From: Cognatundibacterium crateris
Lineage (GTDB): Bacteria > Pseudomonadota > Gammaproteobacteria > Burkholderiales > Burkholderiaceae_D
Direction: 5' to 3'
DNA: 64,000 bases
Assembly (NCBI RefSeq): GCF_010078235.1
Contig: NZ_JAABOS010000002.1
Coordinates: 248,001-312,000, forward strand
The notes beneath the pieces are model-generated. The model was not told where the DNA came from and did not search any database. It worked only from the letters and a program-made list of their open reading frames with translations. The translations under genes and the position numbers were made by a program. This document shows, in pieces, positions 9,272-17,688 of this stretch (positions within the stretch are counted from its first letter, which is position 1; each line of letters begins with the position of its first letter).

Positions 9272-9739
9272 TTAGAATGCGTAAGTTACGCCAGCGCTGA
9301 AGTTTTTAGTGTCGCTGCCTGGTTTTTGGAATTCCAGACGTGCACCGATGTTCGCTGTGAACTGGTACTGAACGCCAACACCATATAAAGCGCTGGAAAC
9401 GGATGAATCACCTTTAACGGTGTTATAACCCAAGCGACCAAATACTTGGAATTCTTTGCTGACTGGAACGATACCCAGAACAGAGATCATAGCTTGGTTT
9501 AAGTCAGTTGATTTGGAACCAGACTCTGCCTTGAATAAATGACGATAAGCCACTTCAGCAGCAACGTTTTCGCTGAATTTGTAACCAGCCAAAGCACCGT
9601 AGCTAGTTTTGTTACCGGACAAGCCGTCAATAGTTGTAGAACCAACATCAGCGCCAACGTAAACAGCATTTGCTGTCTGAGCTTGAGCGGAGATAGACAG
9701 CACTGCGATAGCAGCTGCAATACTCAATTTTTTCAACAT
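9272..9739 (-). CDS. small outer-membrane beta-barrel protein
   Basis: A 155-aa protein with a clear Sec signal peptide (MLKKLSIAAAIAVLSISAQAQ, cleavage expected after AQA). It is followed by alternating amphipathic strands and a terminal aromatic residue (GVTYAF), the signature for insertion by the BAM complex. It resembles the eight-stranded OmpA/OmpX-like or Opa-like opacity family; the specific role is unknown. The second of two adjacent ATGs is chosen because it lies 6 bases after AAAGGA; starting at 9742 would add one Met. Monocistronic, with a shared terminator downstream. Confidence 0.82.
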   Translation of the reverse strand: MLKKLSIAAAIAVLSISAQAQTANAVYVGADVGSTTIDGLSGNKTSYGALAGYKFSENVAAEVAYRHLFKAESGSKSTDLNQAMISVLGIVPVSKEFQVFGRLGYNTVKGDSSVSSALYGVGVQYQFTANIGARLEFQKPGSDTKNFSAGVTYAF

Positions 9740-9946
9740 CATGTATCCTTTTATTGTAAATAACATAATCATTTAAAATGACCGGTGCGCATTTTACAAC
9801 TAAAGATTGACTTAAGTCATAGTTTTTAACATTTCTGTTGTTTTATCAGCAGCGGTGAGCATATCCGGTTTTGCTGCCGCCATATGTAGGCAGGAATTGC
9901 AAAGCTGCTTACCGTTCAGTACAGTTTCACGCGATATAATGAACGC

Positions 9947-10798
9947 ATGAAACTCAAATTCACCAAAATGCATGGCGCAGGAAATGACTTTGTCGTCATC
10001 GATGCCATCAGTCAATCCATACAACTGAGCCCCGATCAGTACCGCCGCATAGGCGACCGACGTTTTGGCATCGGTGCTGATCAGATCCTGGTGGTCGAGG
10101 CCAGCATCGCGCCTGACGTCGATTTTCGCTATCGTATTTTTAATGCCGATGGCGGAGAAGTTGAGCAGTGCGGTAACGGCTCGCGCGCTTTTGTACGCTT
10201 TGTCACAGACAAGAAACTGACTGACAAATCCAGCATACGTGTAGAAACCATGTCCGGTGTGATAGAACCACGCCTGGAAGCCGATGGCAGCATCACCGTG
10301 GATATGGGCGCACCTGTACTTGAACCAGCCAGGGTCCCGGCTGACGTCAATGGCTTAGTCGCCACGCCGCAGGGTGATGATCAGTTATGGCCGTTGCAAA
10401 TAAACGGCAAGACCACGCTGTTCTCGCTGGTATCGATGGGAAATCCGCATGCAGTGCAGGTGGTGGACGATATCGACAGTGCGCCGGTCAGTCAGGATGG
10501 CCCGCTAATTGAAAACCATGAACGCTTCCCGAACCGTATCAATGCCGGTTTCATGCAAATCGTTAACCGCCATCATATCCGGCTGCGCGTATTTGAACGT
10601 GGTGCAGGTGAGACGCTGGCTTGTGGCACCGGTGCCTGTGCTGCAGTCGTCGCCGGTATCCGGCGCGGCCTGCTGGATAGCCCGGTGCAGGTCTCGGCGC
10701 GCGGCGGCGAACTGTCGATTGCCTGGGCCGGACCTGAACAAGCGGTCATGCTCAGTGGCCCTGCCGTGACGGTATTTGAAGGCGAAATTAATCTATAA
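9947..10798 (+). CDS. dapF: diaminopimelate epimerase
   Basis: The 283-aa enzyme converts LL- to meso-diaminopimelate, a cofactor-free step serving both lysine and peptidoglycan synthesis in the cytosol. The two catalytic cysteines are visible: Cys75 in EQCGNGSR and Cys226 in [11 protein letters not shown]. The N-terminal MHGAGNDF motif and the GNPHAV motif complete the family signature. It heads a dapF-DUF484-xerC cluster that is also seen in E. coli. Its length is normal for the family. Confidence 0.98.
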   Translation: MKLKFTKMHGAGNDFVVIDAISQSIQLSPDQYRRIGDRRFGIGADQILVVEASIAPDVDFRYRIFNADGGEVEQCGNGSRAFVRFVTDKKLTDKSSIRVETMSGVIEPRLEADGSITVDMGAPVLEPARVPADVNGLVATPQGDDQLWPLQINGKTTLFSLVSMGNPHAVQVVDDIDSAPVSQDGPLIENHERFPNRINAGFMQIVNRHHIRLRVFERGAGETLACGTGACAAVVAGIRRGLLDSPVQVSARGGELSIAWAGPEQAVMLSGPAVTVFEGEINL

Positions 10799-10844
10799 GA
10801 CGGCAGACTTTTGCCTGTCGCAACTCTGTGTATAGCTATAGCCC

Positions 10845-11504
10845 ATGAATTCAACTGATATCGCAACCTATCTTATCCAGCATCCGCAATTTTTCGAAGA
10901 ACATGCTGAATTACTGAGTGCCATCAAACTGACCAGCCCGGTGATGGGTCGTGCCATCTCGCTGCAGGAAAGACAGATGGAAGTGGTGCGTGAAAAATAC
11001 CGTACGCTGGAATTGAAATTGTCTGATCTGATGCGCAACGCTGAAGAGAATCACGATATCACCAGGAAATTCCAGCGCTGGACGCGGGAATTGCTGATGG
11101 CGCGCAATGACGTTGATCTGCCACATATTCTGACCCGAGGTCTGCAGGATATCTTCGATTTGCCGCATGCGACTTTACGTTTGTGGAATGTGGCACCGGA
11201 ATTTGCCCATACCTGGTTTGCAGAATCCGTCAATGACGATGCACGCCTGTTCGCCAGAGGCCTGCAAGCTCCATTTTGCGGCGCGAATCAGGAATTTGAA
11301 GCAGCCAACTGGATAGAAAGCGACGCCGCTGTTAAATCCATCGCCATGCTGCCGCTGCGCACGCAGGCCGGTGCTGCGGTGTTTGGTTTGCTGGTATTGG
11401 GTTCTCCCGATCCGGCACGCTACACCAAAGAAATGGCAACGGATTTCCTGGTGCAGATTGCAGACACCACCAGCGCGGCACTGGCCTGCCTGATACAGCA
11501 GTAA
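10845..11504 (+). CDS. DUF484 family protein (GAF-like)
   Basis: A 219-aa cytosolic protein. An N-terminal part contains YLIQHPQFFEEHAELL, the recurring opening of DUF484. A coiled stretch follows at about 40-75, then a GAF-like fold to the end. Function is unknown; the constant position between dapF and xerC in proteobacteria (yigA in E. coli) is the only lead. It ends 6 bases before xerC, so co-transcription and coupling are likely. Confidence 0.9.
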   Translation: MNSTDIATYLIQHPQFFEEHAELLSAIKLTSPVMGRAISLQERQMEVVREKYRTLELKLSDLMRNAEENHDITRKFQRWTRELLMARNDVDLPHILTRGLQDIFDLPHATLRLWNVAPEFAHTWFAESVNDDARLFARGLQAPFCGANQEFEAANWIESDAAVKSIAMLPLRTQAGAAVFGLLVLGSPDPARYTKEMATDFLVQIADTTSAALACLIQQ

Positions 11505-11510
11505 GCTGCC

Positions 11511-12449
11511 ATGAGCGAGGCTGAGTCTGCAGCAGATATCTCCGCTTATCTGGATATACTGCATAGTCAGCGCCGCTTGTCCGCGCACACTTTGAACAGT
11601 TACGCGCTCGACCTGAGGGAATTAGTTGCACTTGCTCAGCCACATTCTGTCGCCACGCTGACCACCACGCAATTACGCCGCATTTCGGCGAAATTGCATG
11701 GCAGCGGCCTGAATCCACGCAGCATTTCACGCAAACTGTCGAGTTGGCGTGGTTATTTTCAATGGCTGTGTGAACAACAGAAAATTACGGTCAATCCACT
11801 ACAAGGCCTGCGTGCTCCCAAAAAAAACGCGCCGCTGCCCGAAGCACTGGGGCCGGATGATGCATCGCGCCTGGTGTCACAACAAAGCAGCGATAGTCCC
11901 ACCGCATATGCCAACCGTGCCATGTTTGAATTGCTGTACTCCAGCGGTTTGCGTGTATCAGAGCTGGTCAGTCTGGATATTGAAGCTGTGCACGAAGGGA
12001 ATTACCAGTCTGCAGCCTATGTCGATCTGGAGCAGGCAGAAGTGCATGTGACCGGCAAGGGAAATAAGCAGCGCATCGTACCGGTAGGCAGCCATGCGCT
12101 GACAGCGCTGCGTGCCTGGATTGCTGTGCGCGGTGCTTTATTAAAAGCCGATCCGCATCCCTTATTTCTGACCGAGCGCGGCACCCGTATGTCACCCCGC
12201 CTGGTACAGCTCAGAATCAAGGCGCATGCGCAGTCACTGGACATTCCTGCCAATGTGCATCCGCATATGCTCAGACATTCATTTGCGGCACACGTACTGC
12301 AATCATCAGGCGATATCCGCGCAGTACAGGAAATGCTTGGGCATAGTTCACTGGCTGCGACACAGGTGTATACCGCACTGGACTTTCAGCATTTGGCTAA
12401 AGTCTACGATCAGGCACACCCCAGAGCAAAAAAATCTTCCGGAACCTGA
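11511..12449 (+). CDS. xerC: tyrosine recombinase XerC
   Basis: The 312-aa site-specific recombinase acts with XerD at dif to resolve chromosome dimers. All catalytic residues are present: Arg148 (SGLRVSEL), Lys183 (TGKGNKQR), His252 and Arg255 (HMLRH), His278 (LGHSS) and the nucleophile Tyr287 (TQVYT). An N-terminal SAM-like core-binding domain covers about residues 10-95. The dapF-DUF484-xerC order supports XerC rather than XerD or a phage integrase. XerD is not in this window. Confidence 0.96.
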   Translation: MSEAESAADISAYLDILHSQRRLSAHTLNSYALDLRELVALAQPHSVATLTTTQLRRISAKLHGSGLNPRSISRKLSSWRGYFQWLCEQQKITVNPLQGLRAPKKNAPLPEALGPDDASRLVSQQSSDSPTAYANRAMFELLYSSGLRVSELVSLDIEAVHEGNYQSAAYVDLEQAEVHVTGKGNKQRIVPVGSHALTALRAWIAVRGALLKADPHPLFLTERGTRMSPRLVQLRIKAHAQSLDIPANVHPHMLRHSFAAHVLQSSGDIRAVQEMLGHSSLAATQVYTALDFQHLAKVYDQAHPRAKKSSGT

Positions 12450-12452
12450 ATG

Positions 12453-12485
12453 CAAAAAAAATGGGAAACTAAGTTCCCCATTTTT
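12453..12485. terminator. terminator of xerC, probably bidirectional
   Basis: An imperfect stem (AAAAATGGGAAACT pairing with AGTTCCCCATTTTT, one mismatch) starts just after the xerC stop. It has A and T runs on its flanks, so it can act on both strands. Confidence 0.75.
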
Positions 12486-12501
12486 AAACTTAATTATCAA
12501 A

Positions 12502-12538
12502 TTGAATCCGGAGCCAAGCTTTCAGGCTCCGGATTCAA
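12502..12538 (-). terminator. strong hairpin downstream of the PhoX-like gene
   Basis: A perfect 14-bp stem (TTGAATCCGGAGCC / GGCTCCGGATTCAA) with a 9-nt loop lies 19 bases past the PhoX-like stop. On the minus strand only a weak T tract (AATTTGAT) follows. It is either an inefficient terminator helped by the next hairpin or a transcript-end stabiliser. Confidence 0.6.
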
Positions 12539-12556
12539 AGCAATACCAAGATTTAA

Positions 12557-14524
12557 TTATTTATTTAACTTCACACTGCCAATATCTGCAGTCAAATAAC
12601 CAACCGCTGCGGCAAAGCGGTCTTTGTAGTTGGCACGTACCAATGGATCCAGCGTAGGCTGTACCACTTTGTGGATGCTACCCCAGTCACCCGGATGTTG
12701 GAAATTACTGGTGATGTAAGTCCAGCCATTCAGATCATCGACCACAGACAAACCGGTTGCTTCGGCACCAGCTGGCATCGACGCAACGCGTGACAACTGC
12801 TTGGTATCGACGTTATAGGCCCACAGGAAGTTATTGACGTGGTAGCTGCTGTCTTCACCAATAAACAGGGTACGCAGTTTTTCCGAGAATTTCAGATTGT
12901 CCGGCGCACCGATTTTATCCGGATTAGCTGTATTTCCCAGTGCATCCGCGGTGATGTCTTCACCGATCAGGAGGGTCTTGGTGACTGTCGCTACCCATTC
13001 GCTGTTGATTGCAGCACCTTTCGTGTCCTTCTGCGAACCAGCCAGGGTGTGCGCCAGAATACCACCCGCATTCAAGGCTTTGTCTATGGTCACGCCATGC
13101 GCCTCATTCCATGCTGCATTGCCACGCACCATAGAACTTTGCATGTTTTGCAGTGCGGAGTAAGCAATCTTGTCTTTCGCATTAACGGTAGTGCCTTCCA
13201 TCTTAGTGAAAGCCATACTGCCGCCCATCAACGCTGCGTAGCGATGCGTTTCCAGGAACGCAGCCGCTTTTTCCATGCCAGCTTTCAGACGTACCCATTG
13301 TACTTTGCCACTGAAATTGATCTTAGTGAATGTCGCATCAGCCGGATCCGAGGTGCGCACATCCATGATATCCGTTGCCTTGACGGTCTGCGCCAATGCT
13401 TCGATTTCTGCACTGGTGGCGGAACCTAATTTAATCCAGCTCAGTGGCGCACCGGCAGCCGTCACATCCAATGAGAATCCGGCACCGACTTTTGCTACGT
13501 ACAGGCTGCCGGAAGACAGATCTTTTTCCTTGTCTGCCACGAACATAAACAATGCACCGTTAGTCGCATCATCACCCATCAGTGCGGTGCGGTTATCCGG
13601 CATCACCTGTATCAACTCATGCGATATACGGCCCAGGCAGTAGTGCTTTTTGATGGTACCGGTACCATCCGGATTAACCGTCACTTCTGGCAAATGTCCG
13701 TAATTGTATGGATTGGCCTTAGTCGCGTCACCGTACAGATTGGTACTGTAGGCGCTGAACATAGTGTTGTTAGCGATGGTGAATGCGTCCGGCTCATATT
13801 CTTCACTCGACAGATGGGTGCCCCATGGAGACAGGCTGGAACCGCAAGTAATCCACAAACCATTCACTTTCGATGTATCTACATTGTGATACTTAACCAG
13901 GCTCAGCTTACCGGTCGTCTGATCCTGATCCAGTGTCAGTACTGCGATTGGGGATGGCAATGCACCGTACATATCGGTTTTTCCATCCTGTGCCCAGGTG
14001 GTGTACTCAAACTGCACCACTGCAAACACAGCCTTACCTTTGATACCAGTGACTGTAGGATTGGCAACGCTCAGCAAAGAAGTACCGTCTGGCGAATCTG
14101 AAAAGAACTGACGCTCTTTACCTGCGACAGTTTTGTCGATAATTGGCTTGTTATTGATATCGTAGTAGCCGCCTGCCAGTACATTACTGCCGGAAGTGCC
14201 AGGTACCATGTCACCAGTCAGGAAGAAAGGCTGGTAAGCCAGTTTGTAAGTCTGTACCGAGTTATCGCTGAACTTAACGTTCAATGCAGACGTTACGGTC
14301 GTCGTTGCCATCGCCGCGGCATTCGCCAGACTTGGCGCAGCCATAGGGGCAAACTCAGCGGATGCGAAAGTCGGCACCGGCACCACGGAGCCAGCAGGCA
14401 AATCGGTACCGCCGCCACAGGCAGTCAACAAAGAAGATGCAGATATGGCACCCAAAGGGAACAATGGGGCACCAGCGAGAAATTTTAATGCCTGGCGACG
14501 GCCAGCTTTCATTTGATCAGACAT
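12557..14524 (-). CDS. PhoX/DUF839 family secreted protein (putative alkaline phosphatase)
   Basis: A 655-aa protein of the PhoX (DUF839) family of calcium-dependent exported phosphatases. The N-terminus has a twin-arginine signal (GRRQALKF near residues 8-15) followed by a hydrophobic stretch and LLTACGG. That last element looks like a lipobox, so the protein may be a Tat-exported lipoprotein. Internal motifs such as WITCGSSLSPWGTHLSSEEYEPD and FIGEDSSYHVNN match the family's metal-ligand regions. Extracytoplasmic phosphate release from phosphoesters is the family role. No Pho box was recognised upstream. Monocistronic. Confidence 0.85.
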   Translation of the reverse strand: MSDQMKAGRRQALKFLAGAPLFPLGAISASSLLTACGGGTDLPAGSVVPVPTFASAEFAPMAAPSLANAAAMATTTVTSALNVKFSDNSVQTYKLAYQPFFLTGDMVPGTSGSNVLAGGYYDINNKPIIDKTVAGKERQFFSDSPDGTSLLSVANPTVTGIKGKAVFAVVQFEYTTWAQDGKTDMYGALPSPIAVLTLDQDQTTGKLSLVKYHNVDTSKVNGLWITCGSSLSPWGTHLSSEEYEPDAFTIANNTMFSAYSTNLYGDATKANPYNYGHLPEVTVNPDGTGTIKKHYCLGRISHELIQVMPDNRTALMGDDATNGALFMFVADKEKDLSSGSLYVAKVGAGFSLDVTAAGAPLSWIKLGSATSAEIEALAQTVKATDIMDVRTSDPADATFTKINFSGKVQWVRLKAGMEKAAAFLETHRYAALMGGSMAFTKMEGTTVNAKDKIAYSALQNMQSSMVRGNAAWNEAHGVTIDKALNAGGILAHTLAGSQKDTKGAAINSEWVATVTKTLLIGEDITADALGNTANPDKIGAPDNLKFSEKLRTLFIGEDSSYHVNNFLWAYNVDTKQLSRVASMPAGAEATGLSVVDDLNGWTYITSNFQHPGDWGSIHKVVQPTLDPLVRANYKDRFAAAVGYLTADIGSVKLNK

Positions 14525-14718
14525 GATTCAACCCAAAAAAAGCACTCAAGCGTCAGAACGCGGTTAATAAAGAAATTGTCCAGATGTATGGAAATACGGA
14601 TATCCGGAACAGGAGAAGTCGCGGCAGAGTATAAGAAGCCAATGTGACAAGTTCATGAATTGGCCAGGCTAGTTTTGTCATTTGAAGCTTGCGGGCAATA
14701 AGCGGACCACGTTCATTT

Positions 14719-14748
14719 TTGCAACTCAATTGCATTTTGAGGCATAAT
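14719..14748 (+). promoter_or_regulatory. candidate sigma-70 promoter of the Fur/Zur-type regulator
   Basis: TTGCAA (14719-14724) and CATAAT (14743-14748) are separated by 18 bases and lie 30 bases before the start codon. GCAT recurs three times at about 10-base steps across the -10 region, which could be part of a regulator site. I did not find a textbook Zur box. Confidence 0.4.
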
Positions 14749-14777
14749 AAGCATCCTCTCAGAATTCGACCTGCACT

Positions 14778-15245
14778 ATGAATCGTTCACCTCTCCAACT
14801 GGCGCAGCACCTGCTTGAAACAAGCGGCATCCGCAATACCGATGCGCGCCGCAATGTGCTGAGCATGCTGCTGGGCGCCAGCCGCGCCTTGACGCATTTA
14901 GAAGTACAGGAAGATTTTCCGGATATGGACAGGGTGACTTTGTACCGCACGCTGGACTGCCTGACCGAGGCGGGTCTGATCCATAAAATTTCCGGCGATG
15001 ACCGCGTGTTCCGTTACAGCGCCAGCCATGAGGCACAGGTGCAAGGTGTGCAGCAACAGCATCAGCATGGACATTTCAAATGTACCCGTTGCACCCGTGT
15101 GTTCTGCCTGACCGGAACCGAGGCGCCACTTGCGGTACAAAAGCAATTGCAACATAGCCTGCAAGCCACGCTGGGCAGCGGCTTTCAGAGCCATGAAATT
15201 GAACTGACGATCAAGGGCTGGTGCGCTGCCTGTGCACAGACCTGA
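14778..15245 (+). CDS. Fur-family metal regulator, probably Zur-like
   Basis: A 155-aa Fur-family repressor: N-terminal winged helix (VTLYRTLDCLTEAGLIH, about 55-72) and a C-terminal dimerisation domain. It has the HGHFKCTRC metal motif near 95 and two CxxC pairs (CTRC and CAAC at the end) that form the structural zinc site. It is immediately followed by a COG0523 metallochaperone gene, a classic member of Zur regulons. A zinc-responsive regulator is therefore the best reading, although Fur or another subtype cannot be excluded. No gene symbol is given for that reason. Confidence 0.82.
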   Translation: MNRSPLQLAQHLLETSGIRNTDARRNVLSMLLGASRALTHLEVQEDFPDMDRVTLYRTLDCLTEAGLIHKISGDDRVFRYSASHEAQVQGVQQQHQHGHFKCTRCTRVFCLTGTEAPLAVQKQLQHSLQATLGSGFQSHEIELTIKGWCAACAQT

Positions 15246-15292
15246 TGAAACCATTCCTGAATCATTAAGCAAAAATTAAGCAGAAAGACTGT

Positions 15293-16375
15293 ATGGCACT
15301 TATTCCCACCACGATACTGACTGGTTTCCTCGGCGCTGGTAAAACGACTCTGCTCAACCGCATCCTGCAGGAAGAGCATGGCTTGCGCATCGCTGTGATC
15401 GAAAATGAATTTGGTCAGGAAAATATCGACAATGAAATTCTGCTACAAGACAGTAATGAGCAGATCATAGAAATGAACAACGGCTGCATCTGCTGCACTG
15501 TGCGTGGCGATCTGATCGTCGCGCTGGCCAAACTGATAGAGCAAAAACAGACAGGCAAGATCGATTTTGATCATGTGGTGATAGAAACCACGGGTCTGGC
15601 CAATCCGGGCCCAGTCGCTCAGACTTTTTTTGTTGATGAAGAAGTCGGCATGCATTACATGCTTGATGCAGTCGTCACTGTGGTAGATGCGCGACATGCC
15701 ATGCAGCAACTTGATGAGCATGAAGAAGCCCAGCGCCAGGTCGGTTTCGCCGATAAAATCCTGCTCTCGAAAACGGATCTGGTCGATGCTGACACGGTGT
15801 CAGCTTTGCGCGCACGGCTGTTGCGCATGAATCCGCGCGCTACTGTCAGCGAAGTCCATTTCGGTCAGGTCGCGATCAAAGAAGTATTGGATCTCAAAGG
15901 CTTTCATTTGAATGCCAAACTGGAACTGGACCCCGACTTTCTGAAAGCCGAAGAAGCGCACGAACATACGCACGAACACGCAGATTGCGATGAGCACTGC
16001 AGCCATGAACATCACCATCATACGCATGAGACCGGGCATGCGCATAGTGCGCATAACCACCATCATGCCCATCACTCAGACGATATTGCAGCCTTCGTAT
16101 TTACTAGCGAGCGGCCATTCAACACTGGTCAGCTGGATGAATTTCTGGGCGGCCTGGTGCAGGTTTTTGGGCCACGCATGTTACGTTATAAGGGGGTGTT
16201 GTATATGCAAAACGCCGACCGCAAAGTCATTTTCCAGGGAGTACATCAAATCATGGGCACAGATGTCGGCATGAAGTGGGCGGAAGGTGAAATTAAGCAA
16301 AGCAAAATGGTGTTTATTGGCAAAAATCTACCAAAAGAGATATTTATTCAAGGATTGGAGCAGTGTTTGGTATAA
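15293..16375 (+). CDS. COG0523 GTPase with histidine-rich metal-binding region
   Basis: The 360-aa G3E-family GTPase has Walker A GFLGAGKTT (11-19), the defining CxCC motif (CICC, 65-68), ETTGLANP and KTDLVD. A histidine-rich stretch near residues 219-262 (runs such as HEHHHHTHE and HNHHHAHH) is followed by the CobW C-terminal domain. Such proteins (ZigA/YeiR/ZNG1 group) are thought to hand zinc to client enzymes when it is scarce; CobW itself serves cobalamin synthesis, but no cobalamin genes are nearby. Placement 47 bases behind the Fur/Zur-type gene supports a zinc role. Confidence 0.92.
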   Translation: MALIPTTILTGFLGAGKTTLLNRILQEEHGLRIAVIENEFGQENIDNEILLQDSNEQIIEMNNGCICCTVRGDLIVALAKLIEQKQTGKIDFDHVVIETTGLANPGPVAQTFFVDEEVGMHYMLDAVVTVVDARHAMQQLDEHEEAQRQVGFADKILLSKTDLVDADTVSALRARLLRMNPRATVSEVHFGQVAIKEVLDLKGFHLNAKLELDPDFLKAEEAHEHTHEHADCDEHCSHEHHHHTHETGHAHSAHNHHHAHHSDDIAAFVFTSERPFNTGQLDEFLGGLVQVFGPRMLRYKGVLYMQNADRKVIFQGVHQIMGTDVGMKWAEGEIKQSKMVFIGKNLPKEIFIQGLEQCLV

Positions 16376-16531
16376 ACTAACGGGCTACCAATAGCTATTC
16401 TTGTCTGGACTGCAAGTGACAGATGCTGCAAAATGCGTCTGCCTGTTTGGTAAGGGGAGGATATTCCTGCTGAAGCAACACCGTGTTCAGCGTGTCCTAT
16501 GTACTAACCCGTTGTATCGAAAGTAAGCGAA

Positions 16532-16987
16532 GTGGCAACCAAATCAACTAAATCGACTGCTACAGTCAGCGCCCCAGAAGCTCTGCTCACCGAGGAACAA
16601 ATCCTCGCGATGGGAGAGCAGGATTATATGAACGCTGCTCAACTGGCATTTTTCAAGGCCCGTTTGCAGCAGCTTGAAAAGGATTTATTGAAGAATGCCG
16701 ACGAAACGACCGAGCATCTTCGCGAAACCGTACTTGTTCCCGATCCGGCAGATCGTGCCACGATAGAAGAGGAACACGCGTTAGAGTTGCGTACCCGCGA
16801 CCGTGAACGCAAGCTGCTGAAAAAAGTTCAGCAAGCCATCGCCAGCATCGATGAAGGTGATTACGGCTGGTGCGAAGAAACCGGTGAACCTATCGGCATA
16901 CCACGTCTGCTGGCACGCCCAACAGCGACCTTGTCGCTGGAAGCACAGCAAAGACGTGAAATGAAACAAAAACTGTACGGCGATTAA
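16532..16987 (+). CDS. dksA: RNA polymerase-binding transcription factor DksA (zinc-finger-degenerate type)
   Basis: The 151-aa protein has a coiled-coil with the acidic tip region (about 40-100) that enters the RNA polymerase secondary channel and works with ppGpp. The globular part reads YGWCEETGEPIGIPRL...LSLEAQ. Only Cys114 of the four zinc-finger cysteines remains; the other three are Thr, Ser and Ala. As I recall, this cysteine-poor form is usual in betaproteobacteria and should fold without zinc. The start is a GTG, the first possible start after an in-frame stop, with only weak ribosome-binding sequence (AAGTAAG). The upstream 155 bases include GGGGAGG at 16454-16460 with no start near it. 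Confidence 0.95.
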   Translation: MATKSTKSTATVSAPEALLTEEQILAMGEQDYMNAAQLAFFKARLQQLEKDLLKNADETTEHLRETVLVPDPADRATIEEEHALELRTRDRERKLLKKVQQAIASIDEGDYGWCEETGEPIGIPRLLARPTATLSLEAQQRREMKQKLYGD

Positions 16988-17015
16988 TCTTAGCGTCATT
17001 TTTGACCGGGATAAT

Positions 17016-17045
17016 AAAAAGCGTGTATTCAATACACGCTTTTTT
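17016..17045 (+). terminator. intrinsic terminator of dksA
   Basis: A 14-nt perfect inverted repeat (AAAAAGCGTGTATT / AATACACGCTTTTT) with the T run extended by one base lies 28 bases after the dksA stop. The A run on the left would let it work in reverse too. Confidence 0.9.
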
Positions 17046-17049
17046 CTGG

Positions 17050-17098
17050 GCAGATACCGCAACTTTGTTGCATATCTTTTGCAGGTAGCGGAACTTTG
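17050..17098 (+). repeat. imperfect 18-bp direct repeat, 31-bp period
   Basis: Two copies, 17050-17067 and 17081-17098, agree at 15 of 18 positions (GCAG.TA.CG.AACTTTG core). The 31-bp spacing is close to three DNA turns, which would put both copies on the same face. They lie just before the small membrane protein and TonB receptor genes. Confidence 0.5.
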
Positions 17099-17101
17099 AC
17101 C

Positions 17102-17135
17102 CAATGCAGACGTCTCAGCCAAGACGACTGCATTG
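17102..17135 (+). promoter_or_regulatory. leader hairpin upstream of the TonB-receptor operon
   Basis: CAATGCAGACGTCT (17102-17115) pairs with AGACGACTGCATTG (17122-17135) with one mismatch around a 6-nt loop. No T tract follows, so it is not an obvious terminator. It could be an operator or an RNA stem. Confidence 0.5.
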
Positions 17136-17152
17136 TATTGCTATAAGCGTTT

Positions 17153-17170
17153 GTTGTCAGCGCTAACAAC
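17153..17170. promoter_or_regulatory. operator-like palindrome GTTGT-N8-ACAAC
   Basis: An 18-bp palindrome with 5-bp arms around a CAGCGCTA centre; only one symmetric pair breaks the symmetry. It ends 31 bases before the start of the small membrane protein gene. Binding by the nearby Fur/Zur-type regulator is only a guess. Confidence 0.4.
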
Positions 17171-17201
17171 GGAACCCTACTCTGACTGAATCACACTGAA
17201 C

Positions 17202-17597
17202 ATGTCTTTACCGCATGCACGTCCCCCCCACCAACGCCGCCTGTGGCTGCTTTGGTGTCTGCTGCCCGCATTATTGCTGGCTCAGTGGACGGGCTTGTCG
17301 CACCGGCTCGCACATGCGAACTGGATAGGCGGTAAACCGCAATTACAGCTGATCAGCCAGGCGTATTCGGTCTGGAATATCACGGAAAGCCAGTCCGATG
17401 ACAGTCTGCTGCACTCCTGTGCATTAACCGATGCCAGTACCTGCGCCGACTATCTGACTTTCATACCACCGGTTGTGCCGCTGTTAAATGTGCAGCCGCC
17501 TGCGCTTGCTCAGGTTGCCAAACCCGATTGGCTGGCACAGTTGCTGCTGGCATTCGCTTCCCGCGCACCACCTGTCACACGAAATACCCTCCTCTGA
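17202..17597 (+). CDS. small DUF2946-like membrane protein preceding a TonB receptor
   Basis: A 131-aa protein with a basic N-terminus, one hydrophobic segment (LWLLWCLLPALLLAQW) and then LSHRLAH and LLHSCALTDA. These His/Cys-containing stretches resemble the DUF2946-type proteins that often sit before metal TonB receptors; that family link is from memory. It probably stays anchored with the C-terminal part in the periplasm. It ends 91 bases before the receptor start, so one transcript is likely. Function is unknown; a link to metal handling is inferred from context only. Confidence 0.65.
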   Translation: MSLPHARPPHQRRLWLLWCLLPALLLAQWTGLSHRLAHANWIGGKPQLQLISQAYSVWNITESQSDDSLLHSCALTDASTCADYLTFIPPVVPLLNVQPPALAQVAKPDWLAQLLLAFASRAPPVTRNTLL

Positions 17598-17688
17598 GCT
17601 AACGGGTGGCTGTTGCCACCTCAGGAGCGCGCCTGTCTGCGTACAGCACCGCGCACCATCATTTCGTATTCGTGTTTCAGGAAAATCT

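Noticed and set aside
16988..17201. Cobalamin riboswitch ahead of the TonB receptor
   Set aside because: No B12-box (GCCACTG-like) core, and the space is occupied by the dksA terminator and other repeats.
17488..17688. In-frame upstream extension of the TonB receptor
   Set aside because: It overlaps the preceding gene, lacks a ribosome-binding site and would put 67 residues before a clear signal peptide.
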